Shown piece by piece: positions 6,492 through 15,283 of a DNA stretch of 19,112 bases. Each line of letters opens with the position of its first letter. Position 1 is the first letter of the stretch. A model generated the notes under the pieces. It ran no database searches and was not told where the DNA came from. It worked only from the letters and a program-made list of their open reading frames with translations. The stretch lies in NCBI GenBank assembly GCA_964629615.1, contig CAZVUD010000030.1, forward strand, positions 1-19,112, read 5' to 3'. The stretch comes from SVTX01 sp964629615. Its GTDB lineage: Bacteria > Bacillota > Clostridia > Oscillospirales > CAG-272. The position numbers were made by a program, and so were the translations under genes.

Positions 6492-7049
6492 TTAATTTTC
6501 AGAATGTTCGTAGATCTCGGGCTTAAGTATGCCTACAAACGGAAGATTGCGGTACTCCTCGTCATAATCAAGTCCATATCCGACAACGAATTCGTCGGGT
6601 ATGGTCTTTCCTATGTAATCGGGTATGAATTCCACCTCACGTCTTGAGGGCTTGTCGAGCAATGTACATGTCTTTACGCTGTGCGCATTTCTGTTGCGCA
6701 AAAGCTGGGTAAGTCTTGTGAGAGTTCTGCCGCTGTCCACTATGTCCTCAACTATGAGGATGTTGTAATTGTCAAGATTATCTCTCATAAGGTCGAGATG
6801 TATCTTTATCTCGCCCGATGTCTTTGTGCCTGCGCCGTATGATGATACCTTCATAAATTCTATCTCAAGCGGAATGTCCAGTCTGCGTATCAGATCGGAT
6901 GCAAATATAAGTGAGCCCTTCAGTATGACTATGACCATAAGTGGCTTGTTACTGCCCTTGTGATCTTTCAGTATCTCTTTTGCAAGCCTGTCGTTGATCT
7001 CCTCAAGGCTTTTTTCATCAATGAGTATTCTTTCGATATCCTGTTTCAT
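6492..7049 (-). CDS. hpt: Hypoxanthine phosphoribosyltransferase
   Basis: This enzyme makes IMP or GMP from hypoxanthine or guanine and PRPP, the main purine salvage step. The 185-residue length is typical. The PRPP-binding signature ILIVEDIVDSGRTL spans about 97-110, with the paired acidic residues E101-D102. The catalytic-loop region (S-S-Y-G-A-G-T) is at 69-75. The protein should be cytoplasmic. GGGAGAA precedes the ATG, 36 bases after the tilS stop. The tilS-hpt-ftsH order is conserved in many Firmicutes, where HprT and TilS can act together on ftsH expression in Bacillus; whether that holds here is inference. Confidence 0.96.
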   Translation of the reverse strand: MKQDIERILIDEKSLEEINDRLAKEILKDHKGSNKPLMVIVILKGSLIFASDLIRRLDIPLEIEFMKVSSYGAGTKTSGEIKIHLDLMRDNLDNYNILIVEDIVDSGRTLTRLTQLLRNRNAHSVKTCTLLDKPSRREVEFIPDYIGKTIPDEFVVGYGLDYDEEYRNLPFVGILKPEIYEHSEN

Positions 7050-7084
7050 TTTTTGTTCTCCCGTAAGATAAATTTATAAGGATC

Positions 7085-8497
7085 TTATAGATGATCTTTG
7101 TCGTTATTTGTGTATACATATATATATAAGCCGCCGTCGCCCTTTGGCTTATATGGATCGGCTACGGCACACCTCGGCACATAGATTATCTCGTCGCTGT
7201 TGTGTATTATTGGAAGTATGCTTCGCGTCTGCAGAGGGATCTTTTTGTCGCACATCAGCTTTTTGAGCTTTTTGCGGTTTCCCCCGTCTGTGATCAGATC
7301 GCCCTCCTTGCGCTCACATGCATACATATCTGATATATCATCGCACATTATGCGGCAGGAGGAATAGAGGGAATATCCTTCTATCACTGCCTCGCACTCT
7401 CTATTTGTAATATACAGAGAAAATGTGTCGCTTATCTTGTTTATGCCAATGGATAATGCATGCTTGCCCATGTGCTCATCGCGAGGTGTGTCATCCTCCC
7501 TGTAAAATTCCAGGGCTCCGTCCTCTATGGCACATGTAAGCTTGTTTGGCAATGACAGGCGCGAGTGAGGTATGTTTTTTTGCGCCAGCTCTATGACAGA
7601 GCATATGTGTGTATATTCAAGCTCGGTTTGAAATTCGCCCTTCAGTGTTGCATACAGTATCTGCCGCTTCATGGCGATATGCTCGCTGTCAAAGCTGCAA
7701 TAAGGCAGGCATACGCGACCGTTGCGTCGGTACATATGGCTATTTATATATGCATCTGCTTGCTGTGCAATGTATGAATGGCATTCCTCCGCACTAAAGG
7801 ACAATCTCTCTGAAGCCTTAAGGCAGGAGGGGAATATTTCGGTAAGGCTCGGGATCACCGAGCTCCGTATCTTGTTGCGCGTCGCGTCGCATTCAAAATT
7901 GGTGCTGTCTGTGACGAATTCCAATTGGTTTTGACGGCAGTATTCGAATATCTCATCCTTGGATGCCGAGAGAATGGGGCGTATGAGCAAGCCGCCGTCA
8001 ACGCCGTCCAGACTGCGCACCTGCTTTATACCTGTTATTCCGCTGACAGAACAGCCTCTTGCGAGGTTGAAAAGCTGAGTTTCCAGCCTGTCGTTTGCAT
8101 TATGAGCCAGAGCCAGAGTATATATGCCATTCTCATTCATTATCTGCTTAAAGAAGGAATATCTGACATCCCTTGCCGCACCCTCAAGACTCTGATGTGA
8201 GCTTTTAGCGTATGAGGGCACATCGCACCTCTTTACAAACAGCTCTATGGAATATTTTTGACACAGCTCTTTGCAAAAAATCTCATCTCTTTGCGCTTCA
8301 TATCCGTATTCTTCTCCGCGTATGCCGTGATTTACATGCGCCGCGCAGATCTTAATATTGGCGCTTTGCGCATATCGCAGCATCAGATGGAGAAGACATA
8401 CCGAATCAGATCCGCCTGACAGAGCCACAAGGATCTTTTCGTCATTTCTGTGTGTAAGTGTCCTCGGAGCTTCAAAAAAATTCGGAAGACGGTCCAT
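7085..8497 (-). CDS. tilS: tRNA(Ile)-lysidine synthetase TilS
   Basis: TilS attaches lysine to C34 of the CAU-anticodon tRNA-Ile so that it reads AUA codons, using ATP. It is essential in most bacteria. The 470-residue protein has the N-type ATP pyrophosphatase loop SGGSDS at 27-32, followed by H-V-N-H-G-I-R-G and A-L-A-H-N-A-N-D motifs of the catalytic core. A C-terminal TilS domain contains K-K-L-K-K-L-M-C-D-K-K-I-P (about 403-415). AAAGGAA precedes the ATG. It starts 30 bases after the dnaB stop. The heavy use of ATA codons in the neighbouring core genes agrees with a need for this activity. Confidence 0.95.
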   Translation of the reverse strand: MDRLPNFFEAPRTLTHRNDEKILVALSGGSDSVCLLHLMLRYAQSANIKICAAHVNHGIRGEEYGYEAQRDEIFCKELCQKYSIELFVKRCDVPSYAKSSHQSLEGAARDVRYSFFKQIMNENGIYTLALAHNANDRLETQLFNLARGCSVSGITGIKQVRSLDGVDGGLLIRPILSASKDEIFEYCRQNQLEFVTDSTNFECDATRNKIRSSVIPSLTEIFPSCLKASERLSFSAEECHSYIAQQADAYINSHMYRRNGRVCLPYCSFDSEHIAMKRQILYATLKGEFQTELEYTHICSVIELAQKNIPHSRLSLPNKLTCAIEDGALEFYREDDTPRDEHMGKHALSIGINKISDTFSLYITNRECEAVIEGYSLYSSCRIMCDDISDMYACERKEGDLITDGGNRKKLKKLMCDKKIPLQTRSILPIIHNSDEIIYVPRCAVADPYKPKGDGGLYIYVYTNNDKDHL

Positions 8498-8527
8498 ATA
8501 TTTTCCTTTATCTGTAATATTAAAAAA

Positions 8528-9886
8528 TCATTTTGGCAGAGAGCCCTCGTCGGCTATCTCTCTGAACTTTGTGTATCTGCCCGTCCAGCCTACCTTTACT
8601 GTATCGGTGGAGCCGTGACGGTTCTTTGCAACTATGACCTCGGCAATGTTTTGCTCACTGTCGGAGGGAACTGCGCTGTCGCCCTCCTGTGTCTTATAGT
8701 ATTCATCTCTGTAAAGGAAGATTACCACGTCTGCGTCCTGCTCTATAGATCCCGAATCCCTGAGCTCGGAGAGCATAGGCTTCTTTACCGTTCTTGCCTC
8801 CGGACCTCTGGAGAGCTGGGCACAGCATATTACGGGCACGTCAAGCTCCTTTGCCATGATCTTCATGGCACGCGAGATCTCACCGACCTCCTGCGCGCGG
8901 TTGTCTATTCGCCTGTCTGATTGCATGAGCTGCAGATAGTCTATGACTACAAGACCGAGATTTTCCACGCGGCGAAGCTTGGCTTTCATTGCAGTTATCG
9001 TGATTCCGGGGGTGTCGTCTATGAGTATGTCACAGCCTGCAAGCTTTGATGTGGCTTGCGCTATATGCACCCATTGATCGGGAGTGAGCTCGCCTGTTCG
9101 CAGGGAATGGCTGTCAACGAGAGCCTCGGAGGATATTATTCTGTTTACGAGCTGGGGTGCGGACATTTCAAGCGAGAATATGCACACCGTCTTTTTTGTC
9201 TGCCGCGCTACGTTAGTTGCGATATTAAGGCAGAAGGATGTCTTTCCCATACCCGGGCGCGCGCCGACTATTATGAGGTCAGAGCGTCCCATGCCTGCAA
9301 GCACACGGTCAAGCCCTGAAAAGCCTGTTGCAGTGCCCTGAGCCGCCTCGGGGTTGGTAGCCATGTCCTTTAAGTGAGCATATACGTCGGTTATGACCTC
9401 GCGTATATGTCGGAAATTTTTGGTTTCCTTTCCCTGAGTTATCTGATACAGGCGGTTTTGGGCGTCATCAAGGATGTGTGTTACCTCGTCCTGCTCGGAA
9501 TATGCGGAATCAGATACGTGATCGCACATGTCTATGAGCTGTCTGAGAACGCTCTTGTCCTTAACTATCTTTGCGTAGTCGCGGATATTGAGCGCGTTCG
9601 GAACAGTCTGTGCTATGACCTTTATATATTCCTCGCCGCCCGACTTTGAATATATGCCTTTTTTGACGAGCGTGTCGATAAGTGTGACTACATCTATCTG
9701 ACTGTTGGTCAGAAAAAGCTCGTGCATGGCAAGATATATCTGCCTGTGCTCTTCGAGATAAAAGTCATCAGCCGTCAGCATGTCGGCTATGTAGTTTAAG
9801 GAGGATGGATCTATAAGTATAGAACCCAGCACCGATTTTTCGGCTATCGCCGAAAACGGAAGCTTTCTTATAATGTCGTCAGCCAT
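8528..9886 (-). CDS. dnaB: Replicative DNA helicase DnaB
   Basis: DnaB is the hexameric 5'-3' helicase that unwinds the replication fork (called DnaC in Bacillus). The 452-residue product has the N-terminal primase-interacting helical domain (about 10-110) and a RecA-like motor. Walker A is GARPGMGKT at 208-216, Walker B LVVIDYLQL at 312-320, and ELRDSGSIEQDAD (374-386) is the conserved DnaB signature. Length is normal, and I see no intein. The ribosome binding site is weak (TTGGAA about 9 bases upstream). It follows rplI closely, as in Bacillus, so the two are probably co-transcribed. Confidence 0.97.
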   Translation of the reverse strand: MADDIIRKLPFSAIAEKSVLGSILIDPSSLNYIADMLTADDFYLEEHRQIYLAMHELFLTNSQIDVVTLIDTLVKKGIYSKSGGEEYIKVIAQTVPNALNIRDYAKIVKDKSVLRQLIDMCDHVSDSAYSEQDEVTHILDDAQNRLYQITQGKETKNFRHIREVITDVYAHLKDMATNPEAAQGTATGFSGLDRVLAGMGRSDLIIVGARPGMGKTSFCLNIATNVARQTKKTVCIFSLEMSAPQLVNRIISSEALVDSHSLRTGELTPDQWVHIAQATSKLAGCDILIDDTPGITITAMKAKLRRVENLGLVVIDYLQLMQSDRRIDNRAQEVGEISRAMKIMAKELDVPVICCAQLSRGPEARTVKKPMLSELRDSGSIEQDADVVIFLYRDEYYKTQEGDSAVPSDSEQNIAEVIVAKNRHGSTDTVKVGWTGRYTKFREIADEGSLPK

Positions 9887-9938
9887 ATTTATAATTCCAA
9901 TCTATCTCTTTTGATTATTGTTTTGCATCTATGCAGCA

Positions 9939-10388
9939 TTACTGCTTTTCGGTGACCGAGACCTTGATCTTTGCCACAACCTCGGGATATACCTTGATCT
10001 CCACGTTGTATGTGCCAAATGTCTTTATGTTCTCACCAAGAGAGAGCTTCTTTTTGTCGATATCTATCGCAAACTGCGCCTTGAGTGCCTCGCAGATATC
10101 CTTTGAGGTAACAGAGCCGTAAAGGCGGTTGTCACTGCCTCCCGTGGTCTTTATGGATACCGTGATATCATTGAGCTTTGCGGCCAGCGCCTCTGCCGCC
10201 GCCTTTTCTTCCTTAAGTCTGAACTGCTTTGAGGCTTCCTTGTTCTTTGCGTCAGCCATAGCGCCGGCGTCTGCCTCTATTGCAAGCTTTCTCGGAAAAA
10301 GAAAGTTGCGTGCGTATCCGTCGGATACGTTGATTATCTGGTCCTTTTTACCCTGTCCCTTTACATCTGCTAAAAGTAAAACCTTCAT
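9939..10388 (-). CDS. rplI: 50S ribosomal protein bL9
   Basis: bL9 is a large-subunit protein with two globular domains joined by a long helix. At 149 residues it is full length. The N-terminal signature (VLLLADVKGQGKKDQIINVS, then D-G-Y-A-R-N-F-L-F-P) is unmistakable. A charged helix rich in Ala, Glu and Lys follows at about 50-75, and then the C-terminal domain with S-D-N-R-L-Y-G-S-V-T. AAAGG lies somewhat far from the ATG. It sits between gdpP and dnaB, the conserved Firmicute order. Confidence 0.97.
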   Translation of the reverse strand: MKVLLLADVKGQGKKDQIINVSDGYARNFLFPRKLAIEADAGAMADAKNKEASKQFRLKEEKAAAEALAAKLNDITVSIKTTGGSDNRLYGSVTSKDICEALKAQFAIDIDKKKLSLGENIKTFGTYNVEIKVYPEVVAKIKVSVTEKQ

Positions 10389-10426
10389 TTTATGTCATCT
10401 GCCTTTCAAAATATTTACCGTTTGTT

Positions 10427-12613
10427 TTATTCTTGTTGATCCTGATTTGAGGATACGTAATCGTATTCGTAGTAGTCGTCTATCGCGCCCTTCAGCTGTG
10501 ACAGTGCTTCGGACATGGATACCTCGCTCATCTGCGCACCTGCCATGTCAAAGTGACCGCCGCCCTTGAGCCTTTCAAGGATGAGCTGTACGTTCACATT
10601 ACCCTTGGAGCGTCCCGATATTGCTATATCGTCCTTTATCTTTATAAGTGCAAAGGAAGCTTCAACGCCTTTTACCTTAAGGATATTGTTTGCCACCTTG
10701 GAGGCAAGTATCCTGTCTGCCTGACCGTCCTCGCGCTGGCTTATCATGCAGGATATTGCAACGCTTTCGCGGTAGGTCTCCGTGCTTGCTTCAAATATGC
10801 TCGTAAGCAATACGTCCTCAAGATCCTCGTTGAAGAATTCTCTCACGACCTCGGTGTGTGCGCCTCTGCCATACAGATAATGGCTTATCGCAAAGGTCTG
10901 TGAGCCTGAGTTTCTTGTAAAGTTGTTAGTGTCGAGCATGATACCCGACATAAGCACCTCGGATTCCTCCTTGTAGAGATTGTCAGCAAATCGGCTCTGC
11001 TGATATATCTCCGAAACTATCTCACTTGCAGAGGATTTTGTTGTTTCAACATACTGCAAGAAGGGGGAGAAGGGAAGCTCGCTTGCAAGTCTGTGGTGGT
11101 CGATAACGGCAATGCTTTTCACCGTGGATGCAAGCTCGGGAGCTTCAAATATATATTTGTTGTTTACGTCTGTTATGATGAGCACGGTATCCTCGCGTAC
11201 AAGATCGGCTGCCGTGTCCTTGGTAATAAATGCGTTTACATAGTGGGGAAGTGTCGAGAGCTGTCGCTCACATATCTTGAATGATTCGCTCTCCTTGTCC
11301 ATAACTATGCGTACGAACGGCTTGGAATCGCTCTTTCCAAAGCGGTCGTTGATGATCTCGCGCGCAAAGCTGTACATGCCGACGCAAGAGCCTATGGAGT
11401 CAAAATCGGGATTTGCGTGACCCATTATAAGCACGCCCGAGGAGCGGATTATATTTTCTTCAAGTATGTCGCCTGCCATACGGGATGCGACTGCCGTGTG
11501 ATTTTCCATGGTCTTGTGAGAGCCGCCGAAGAAGACGCAGTTGCCTGCCTTTTCACGGCGAACGGCTATCTGGTTGCCGCCTCTTGCAATGGCTACCTCA
11601 AGGGCGGAGAAGGCTTCCTTTTCTTTGAGATTCATATCTCCGTCCACCGATGCGATACCCATGGATACCGTAACGGGGAAGCTGTTGTCACCTATCTCAA
11701 GGCTCATTATGTCGTGAAGTATCGGGAAATCCAGACCCATCTGTATATCCAGCTGTTCTTTGGAGAACACCGCAATGTATCTGTCGCGGTCGTATTCGCG
11801 GATAAATCCGTTCATGCCTACGACCCAATCCTTCAGTATTGTCTCTATCTTTGCCGATGCCGTTCTGTAGTCAGCACGGACGTATTGAGTAAGCTCCTGG
11901 AGATTGTCGAGCACGATGTAAGCCACGACAGGTATCTCACGCTGCATCTTTTCGCGAAGCTTGTAGAAGCTGTCTATGTCCTTGAATGCGACAAAATAGT
12001 AATTTGTGCCGTTGTGCTTCATGCAATAGCAGTTCACCTCATACATCTTGCCGTCAGGCAGGAGCACGGGCGGAAATTCCGATATGTCGTTTTCCTCGGG
12101 CAGATCGTATATGTCCTCTGCCATGTAGGTCTGCTTGTTTATGGCTCTTGCTATGAGCTCACTTATGGAAACAGAGCAGAAGTCTGATATCGAAAGCTTT
12201 CCTATCGCGCTTGAGTGACCGAGAATGTCCTGAAGCGCACCGCCTATTACCTTTATGCGTCCGTTTGCGTCAGAGATGGCGTAAGGATAATCGACCACAA
12301 AGCGGAACATGTCGTATATTTCGGTGTTGTGCTCGCGTGCCGCCTTCTCGTGCACCTTGATCATGTGATATTTTACTGAATAGAATATGCACACAGATCC
12401 TGCAGTCAGGGCATAAAATATGATTATTGCCAAGAGAATGGCGTTTGTGTTGTAGACAGAGATTCCCTTATTTGAAAAATAAGTTATTATTCCGCACAGC
12501 AAAAGCAGTACGAATGCCTCTGATACCGCGAATATAAATGGAGCGCGAATGTCGAAATGCAGTCTTTCGATCCTTTTTTCCTCTGTGGAAATACCGTCTT
12601 TGTTTTTTGTCAT
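10427..12613 (-). CDS. gdpP: Cyclic-di-AMP phosphodiesterase GdpP (PAS, degenerate GGDEF, DHH-DHHA1)
   Basis: GdpP hydrolyses the second messenger c-di-AMP to pApA and so affects osmotic balance and cell-wall stress. The 728-residue protein has two N-terminal membrane helices (about 25-45 and 58-80), a PAS-like domain (about 100-215), and a degenerate GGDEF domain (about 225-355) in which the active-site motif is replaced by R-G-G-N-Q. The DHH catalytic part has GHANPDFDSIG (398-408), D482, DHH at 505-507 and D561. The DHHA1 part ends with G-G-G-H-F-D-M-A-G-A. All expected metal-binding residues appear present. Its ATG overlaps the stop codon of the upstream membrane-protein gene by 4 bases (ATGA), so the two are translationally coupled. 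Confidence 0.95.
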   Translation of the reverse strand: MTKNKDGISTEEKRIERLHFDIRAPFIFAVSEAFVLLLLCGIITYFSNKGISVYNTNAILLAIIIFYALTAGSVCIFYSVKYHMIKVHEKAAREHNTEIYDMFRFVVDYPYAISDANGRIKVIGGALQDILGHSSAIGKLSISDFCSVSISELIARAINKQTYMAEDIYDLPEENDISEFPPVLLPDGKMYEVNCYCMKHNGTNYYFVAFKDIDSFYKLREKMQREIPVVAYIVLDNLQELTQYVRADYRTASAKIETILKDWVVGMNGFIREYDRDRYIAVFSKEQLDIQMGLDFPILHDIMSLEIGDNSFPVTVSMGIASVDGDMNLKEKEAFSALEVAIARGGNQIAVRREKAGNCVFFGGSHKTMENHTAVASRMAGDILEENIIRSSGVLIMGHANPDFDSIGSCVGMYSFAREIINDRFGKSDSKPFVRIVMDKESESFKICERQLSTLPHYVNAFITKDTAADLVREDTVLIITDVNNKYIFEAPELASTVKSIAVIDHHRLASELPFSPFLQYVETTKSSASEIVSEIYQQSRFADNLYKEESEVLMSGIMLDTNNFTRNSGSQTFAISHYLYGRGAHTEVVREFFNEDLEDVLLTSIFEASTETYRESVAISCMISQREDGQADRILASKVANNILKVKGVEASFALIKIKDDIAISGRSKGNVNVQLILERLKGGGHFDMAGAQMSEVSMSEALSQLKGAIDDYYEYDYVSSNQDQQE

Positions 12614-13749
12614 TGTCCGTTCTCCTTTTTGTTACCGCTGTCGGCATATTTCTTTGCCCTTGCGGCTATTATGACCGTTGCGCCGATGAAGCTCAGGGTT
12701 ACGGTGAGTATTCCGTATGTCAGGAGCAGTACGGCGGGAATGATCAATAGGAATGTGGGTCGTATCCTTCTTTTTGCAAAGAAGCTGTTTATGCTCTTCA
12801 CGGCAACATATATAAGAGCAGGTGTCAGTGTAAGGTATATATTCTGTGCGACAGCACTGCCGAGCATCATGTTGCCCTCGGAGTTAGTCGTAAATGACAG
12901 GATGAAGGTGATGATATATATCACGGCACAGGACAAGCTTATCTCCATTTCTGTGACATCGCCCGTCATGTATTCTATCAGTCCCTCTTTTTTGAGAGAG
13001 GAGAAGAGAGTGGATTGCAGTGAGAATGTAAGTATCACGATTAGAGCTATCACGGTTCCGGGCAGGATATTTACGATACCGTCGAGGTATTCGCGGATGT
13101 ATTCTGCACTTTTGAATATATTCATGCTCTCGCCGCCGATATCTACAGTGTATTCCGACATGTATGTTGCAATAGCGCCTTTGGCGTTTTCTATCGCGCT
13201 TGACAGCCCGTATATCGAGATATTATATCTGTGCATGAGCGCGACGGATACCGCGATCAATGATATGACACAAGCGGCTGATGTGTATATTATGGAATTT
13301 TTGCGGTTGATACATTTTTTTGTGCATATTCCGAGAGATAATAATACGGGATATGGAGTCAGAGCCGCAATCGAGATGATCGGGTCGCGCGTTATGGCAA
13401 GCGATATCACGTAAGAAAGGACAGCCGGCGCGGATACTGTGAATATAATGAGCCATTTATCCCTCGTGCTCACGACATAAGCACCTATAACGACCGCTGT
13501 GTATATGCATATGAATGCGCTTGAAGCGTCTATGGACATGGTGGCTGCAGCCGCAAGAAAATATACGGCGGCAGGGAATATTATACTCGTCCATCTTTTC
13601 ACGCTCGTAACGAGGATGAAGAATGCTATGAATGATATGAGCGGAGAGAACATGTCAAGCGGCACGCCGCCGTATATGAGAGCGGCAAGATAGACACCGC
13701 ACAGTATCAGCAATGCGTATGCAGAATATATCTTAGCATTTTCTTTCAT
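12610..13749 (-). CDS. YybS-like (DUF2232) integral membrane protein
   Basis: A 379-residue, very hydrophobic protein with roughly eight or nine membrane-spanning stretches and no soluble enzyme domain. Its position directly before gdpP-rplI-dnaB matches yybS in Bacillus, and the topology fits DUF2232, though it is somewhat longer than I would expect for that family. No catalytic motif is visible and the function of the family is not established. GGAGAA lies just before the ATG. It is the first gene behind the promoter at 13810-13838 and overlaps gdpP by 4 bases. The identification rests more on gene order and topology than on sequence signatures. Confidence 0.75.
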   Translation of the reverse strand: MKENAKIYSAYALLILCGVYLAALIYGGVPLDMFSPLISFIAFFILVTSVKRWTSIIFPAAVYFLAAAATMSIDASSAFICIYTAVVIGAYVVSTRDKWLIIFTVSAPAVLSYVISLAITRDPIISIAALTPYPVLLSLGICTKKCINRKNSIIYTSAACVISLIAVSVALMHRYNISIYGLSSAIENAKGAIATYMSEYTVDIGGESMNIFKSAEYIREYLDGIVNILPGTVIALIVILTFSLQSTLFSSLKKEGLIEYMTGDVTEMEISLSCAVIYIITFILSFTTNSEGNMMLGSAVAQNIYLTLTPALIYVAVKSINSFFAKRRIRPTFLLIIPAVLLLTYGILTVTLSFIGATVIIAARAKKYADSGNKKENGQ

Positions 13750-13809
13750 GCATTTCTCCTTTCACTATGCCGGGTGAATACATCTCGGCAAACAATTATA
13801 CATTATAAT

Positions 13810-13838
13810 ATTATATCATACTTCTGTGTTTTTGTAAA
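13810..13838 (-). promoter_or_regulatory. Sigma-A promoter for the yybS-gdpP-rplI-dnaB run
   Basis: On the minus strand TTTACA (13838-13833) and TATAAT (13815-13810) are separated by 17 bases, leaving a leader of about 55 bases before the ATG at 13749. It may drive the whole run down to ftsH, as no comparable promoter is evident in the internal gaps. Confidence 0.8.
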
Positions 13839-13958
13839 CACCATTTGTGATGTTTTTTTGAATTTTAAAGGAATTTTACATATTTTAAGGCTCGGATCGT
13901 GTGAAAACATGTGCACATAAGTAAGCTTTGCAAAACACAGAAAAGTTATCCCGAAATA

Positions 13959-13987
13959 TTGACATCAAAAGACATTTTTGTTATAAT
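13959..13987 (+). promoter_or_regulatory. Consensus sigma-A promoter for the antiporter gene
   Basis: Exact TTGACA (13959-13964) and exact TATAAT (13982-13987) with a 17-base spacer. Transcription should start near 13994, only about 34 bases before the antiporter ATG, leaving no room for a riboswitch. Confidence 0.9.
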
Positions 13988-14027
13988 TATACATGGTATA
14001 CAATTTTTAATGATCCGAGGAAACGGT

Positions 14028-15095
14028 ATGGAAACTTTTTTGATGTATTTTCTTTTTGCTGTCGGCATAGTGCTTATAGTAAAGGGCGGCGATTGGTTTG
14101 TGGACGGTGCTACATGGATAGCTGATGTGACGGGTATTCCAAAATTTATAATCGGCGCGACTGTGGTCAGCCTTGCTACTACCTTGCCCGAGATAATGGT
14201 ATCCACCATGGCGGCGATCGAGGGACGCGGCATACTTATGTCGCAGGTCGGTGATTATATCGCGCAGTCGCAGGACAAGGTCGGAATGGCGATAGGAAAC
14301 GGCATTGGTTCTGTCATATGCAATACGGCGCTTATAATGTCCATAAGTATAATATTCATGCCTGCAAGCATAAAGAGAAAGGATCTTGCTCCCAAGGCTT
14401 TTCTGTTCATTCTTGCTACGGCGTCGCTTTTCCTGTTTAGTATGGGTGGCTCTCTCGGAATGATCGGAGCGGTCGTTCTCTTACTTATATTTGCATTGTT
14501 CATATTTGAAAATATAAGAAGTGCAAAGAGTGATGGTGCTTCGGGCGGTGAAGTGAGCGAGGGTGCGAGCGAGGTGTGTGTGGAGGAAAGACCAAAGCTT
14601 ACGCGTGCCGCACTTATAAAAAATATAGTTTTGATAATCGCGGGTGCAGCTTGCATAGTGATCGGCTCAGATCTTCTGGTGGATTACGGAAGCGATATTG
14701 CAAGAGCGTGGGGCGTAAGTGAAGCTATAATCGGAGTTACCATGGTGGCTGTCGGCACATCTCTTCCCGAGCTTGTTACGGCTATCACGGCTGTTGTAAA
14801 GAAGCAGTCCTCCATGACTGTCGGAAACGTTATTGGCGCAAATATCATAGATACAACGCTTATACTTGCTATATGCTCGTTCGTGTACGGCGGAGAATTG
14901 CCTGTTTCGGCACAGAACATATACCTTGATTTTCCTGTTGCGATACTTGTGTCGTGCATAGCCTTGATACCGACGCTGATAAGTAAGCGCTTTAAAAAGT
15001 GGCAGGGAATAGTTATGATAGTGATATATATAGCTTATCTCGTCACGGTAAGCGTCGGAATGAACGCTTATCTTTCACTGTTCGGCATCGCGTAA
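14028..15095 (+). CDS. Ca2+/Na+ antiporter, CaCA family (YrbG-like)
   Basis: A 355-residue inner-membrane cation/Ca2+ exchanger of about ten helices in two inverted halves. The first alpha repeat reads GATVVSLATTLPE (43-55) with GNGIGSVICNT (90-100). The second reads GVTMVAVGTSLPELV (236-250) with GNVIGANIIDTT (266-277). The acidic residues E55 and E248 in the T-x-L-P-E motifs are the expected cation ligands. A hydrophilic loop at about 163-195 separates the halves. The open frame extends upstream to an ATG at 13911, but the promoter lies inside that extension and GAGG precedes 14028, so 14028 is the start. The first alpha repeat carries about 17 extra residues between E55 and GN. The ion transported cannot be decided from sequence. 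Confidence 0.92.
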   Translation: METFLMYFLFAVGIVLIVKGGDWFVDGATWIADVTGIPKFIIGATVVSLATTLPEIMVSTMAAIEGRGILMSQVGDYIAQSQDKVGMAIGNGIGSVICNTALIMSISIIFMPASIKRKDLAPKAFLFILATASLFLFSMGGSLGMIGAVVLLLIFALFIFENIRSAKSDGASGGEVSEGASEVCVEERPKLTRAALIKNIVLIIAGAACIVIGSDLLVDYGSDIARAWGVSEAIIGVTMVAVGTSLPELVTAITAVVKKQSSMTVGNVIGANIIDTTLILAICSFVYGGELPVSAQNIYLDFPVAILVSCIALIPTLISKRFKKWQGIVMIVIYIAYLVTVSVGMNAYLSLFGIA

Positions 15096-15125
15096 AAAAT
15101 ATTTTGAGAAAATTTCAAAAAACTA

Positions 15126-15154
15126 TTGCAATATAATTAAAAGTATGTTATAAT
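15126..15154 (+). promoter_or_regulatory. Sigma-A promoter for the rimP-nusA-infB operon
   Basis: TTGCAA (15126-15131) and an exact TATAAT (15149-15154) are 17 bases apart. Transcription should begin near 15161, giving a leader of about 120 bases that includes the hairpin at 15177-15208. Confidence 0.85.
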
Positions 15155-15176
15155 GCTGTTGTATGGTATAGTAGAG

Positions 15177-15215
15177 TCAAGAGTGGGTCGCCAAAAACCC
15201 ACTCTTGAAGTTTTA
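15177..15215 (+). promoter_or_regulatory. Leader hairpin, possible attenuator of the rimP operon
   Basis: A perfect 12-bp stem (TCAAGAGTGGGT at 15177-15188, complement at 15197-15208) with an 8-nt loop is followed by AGTTTTAT. Because the promoter at 15126-15154 lies just upstream, the hairpin is within the rimP leader. It is therefore more likely an attenuator or RNA-stability element than a terminator for the antiporter gene, though it could serve both. The T-run is short, so termination may be partial or conditional. Confidence 0.65.
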
Positions 15216-15283
15216 TATGCCACCTTGAGATACGAATGTATTAAAACGCAAAATGCATAAACAAAATTTATTAAGAGGTAAAA

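Noticed and set aside
11417..12187. 256-codon open frame on the plus strand opposite gdpP
   Set aside because: It is antisense to clearly conserved GdpP domains; composition (many Cys, His, Tyr) is typical of a shadow frame.
12557..13414. 285-codon open frame on the plus strand opposite yybS
   Set aside because: It is antisense to a membrane protein; hydrophobic-looking peptides on the opposite strand are expected, and the start lies inside gdpP.
13911..14027. In-frame 39-codon extension of the antiporter gene
   Set aside because: A perfect TTGACA-17-TATAAT promoter lies inside it, and the ribosome binding site fits the ATG at 14028. The extra residues do not resemble a CaCA N-terminus.
13988..14027. 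Possible metal or cation riboswitch ahead of the antiporter
   Set aside because: The leader between the promoter and the ATG is only about 34 bases, too short for any known riboswitch.
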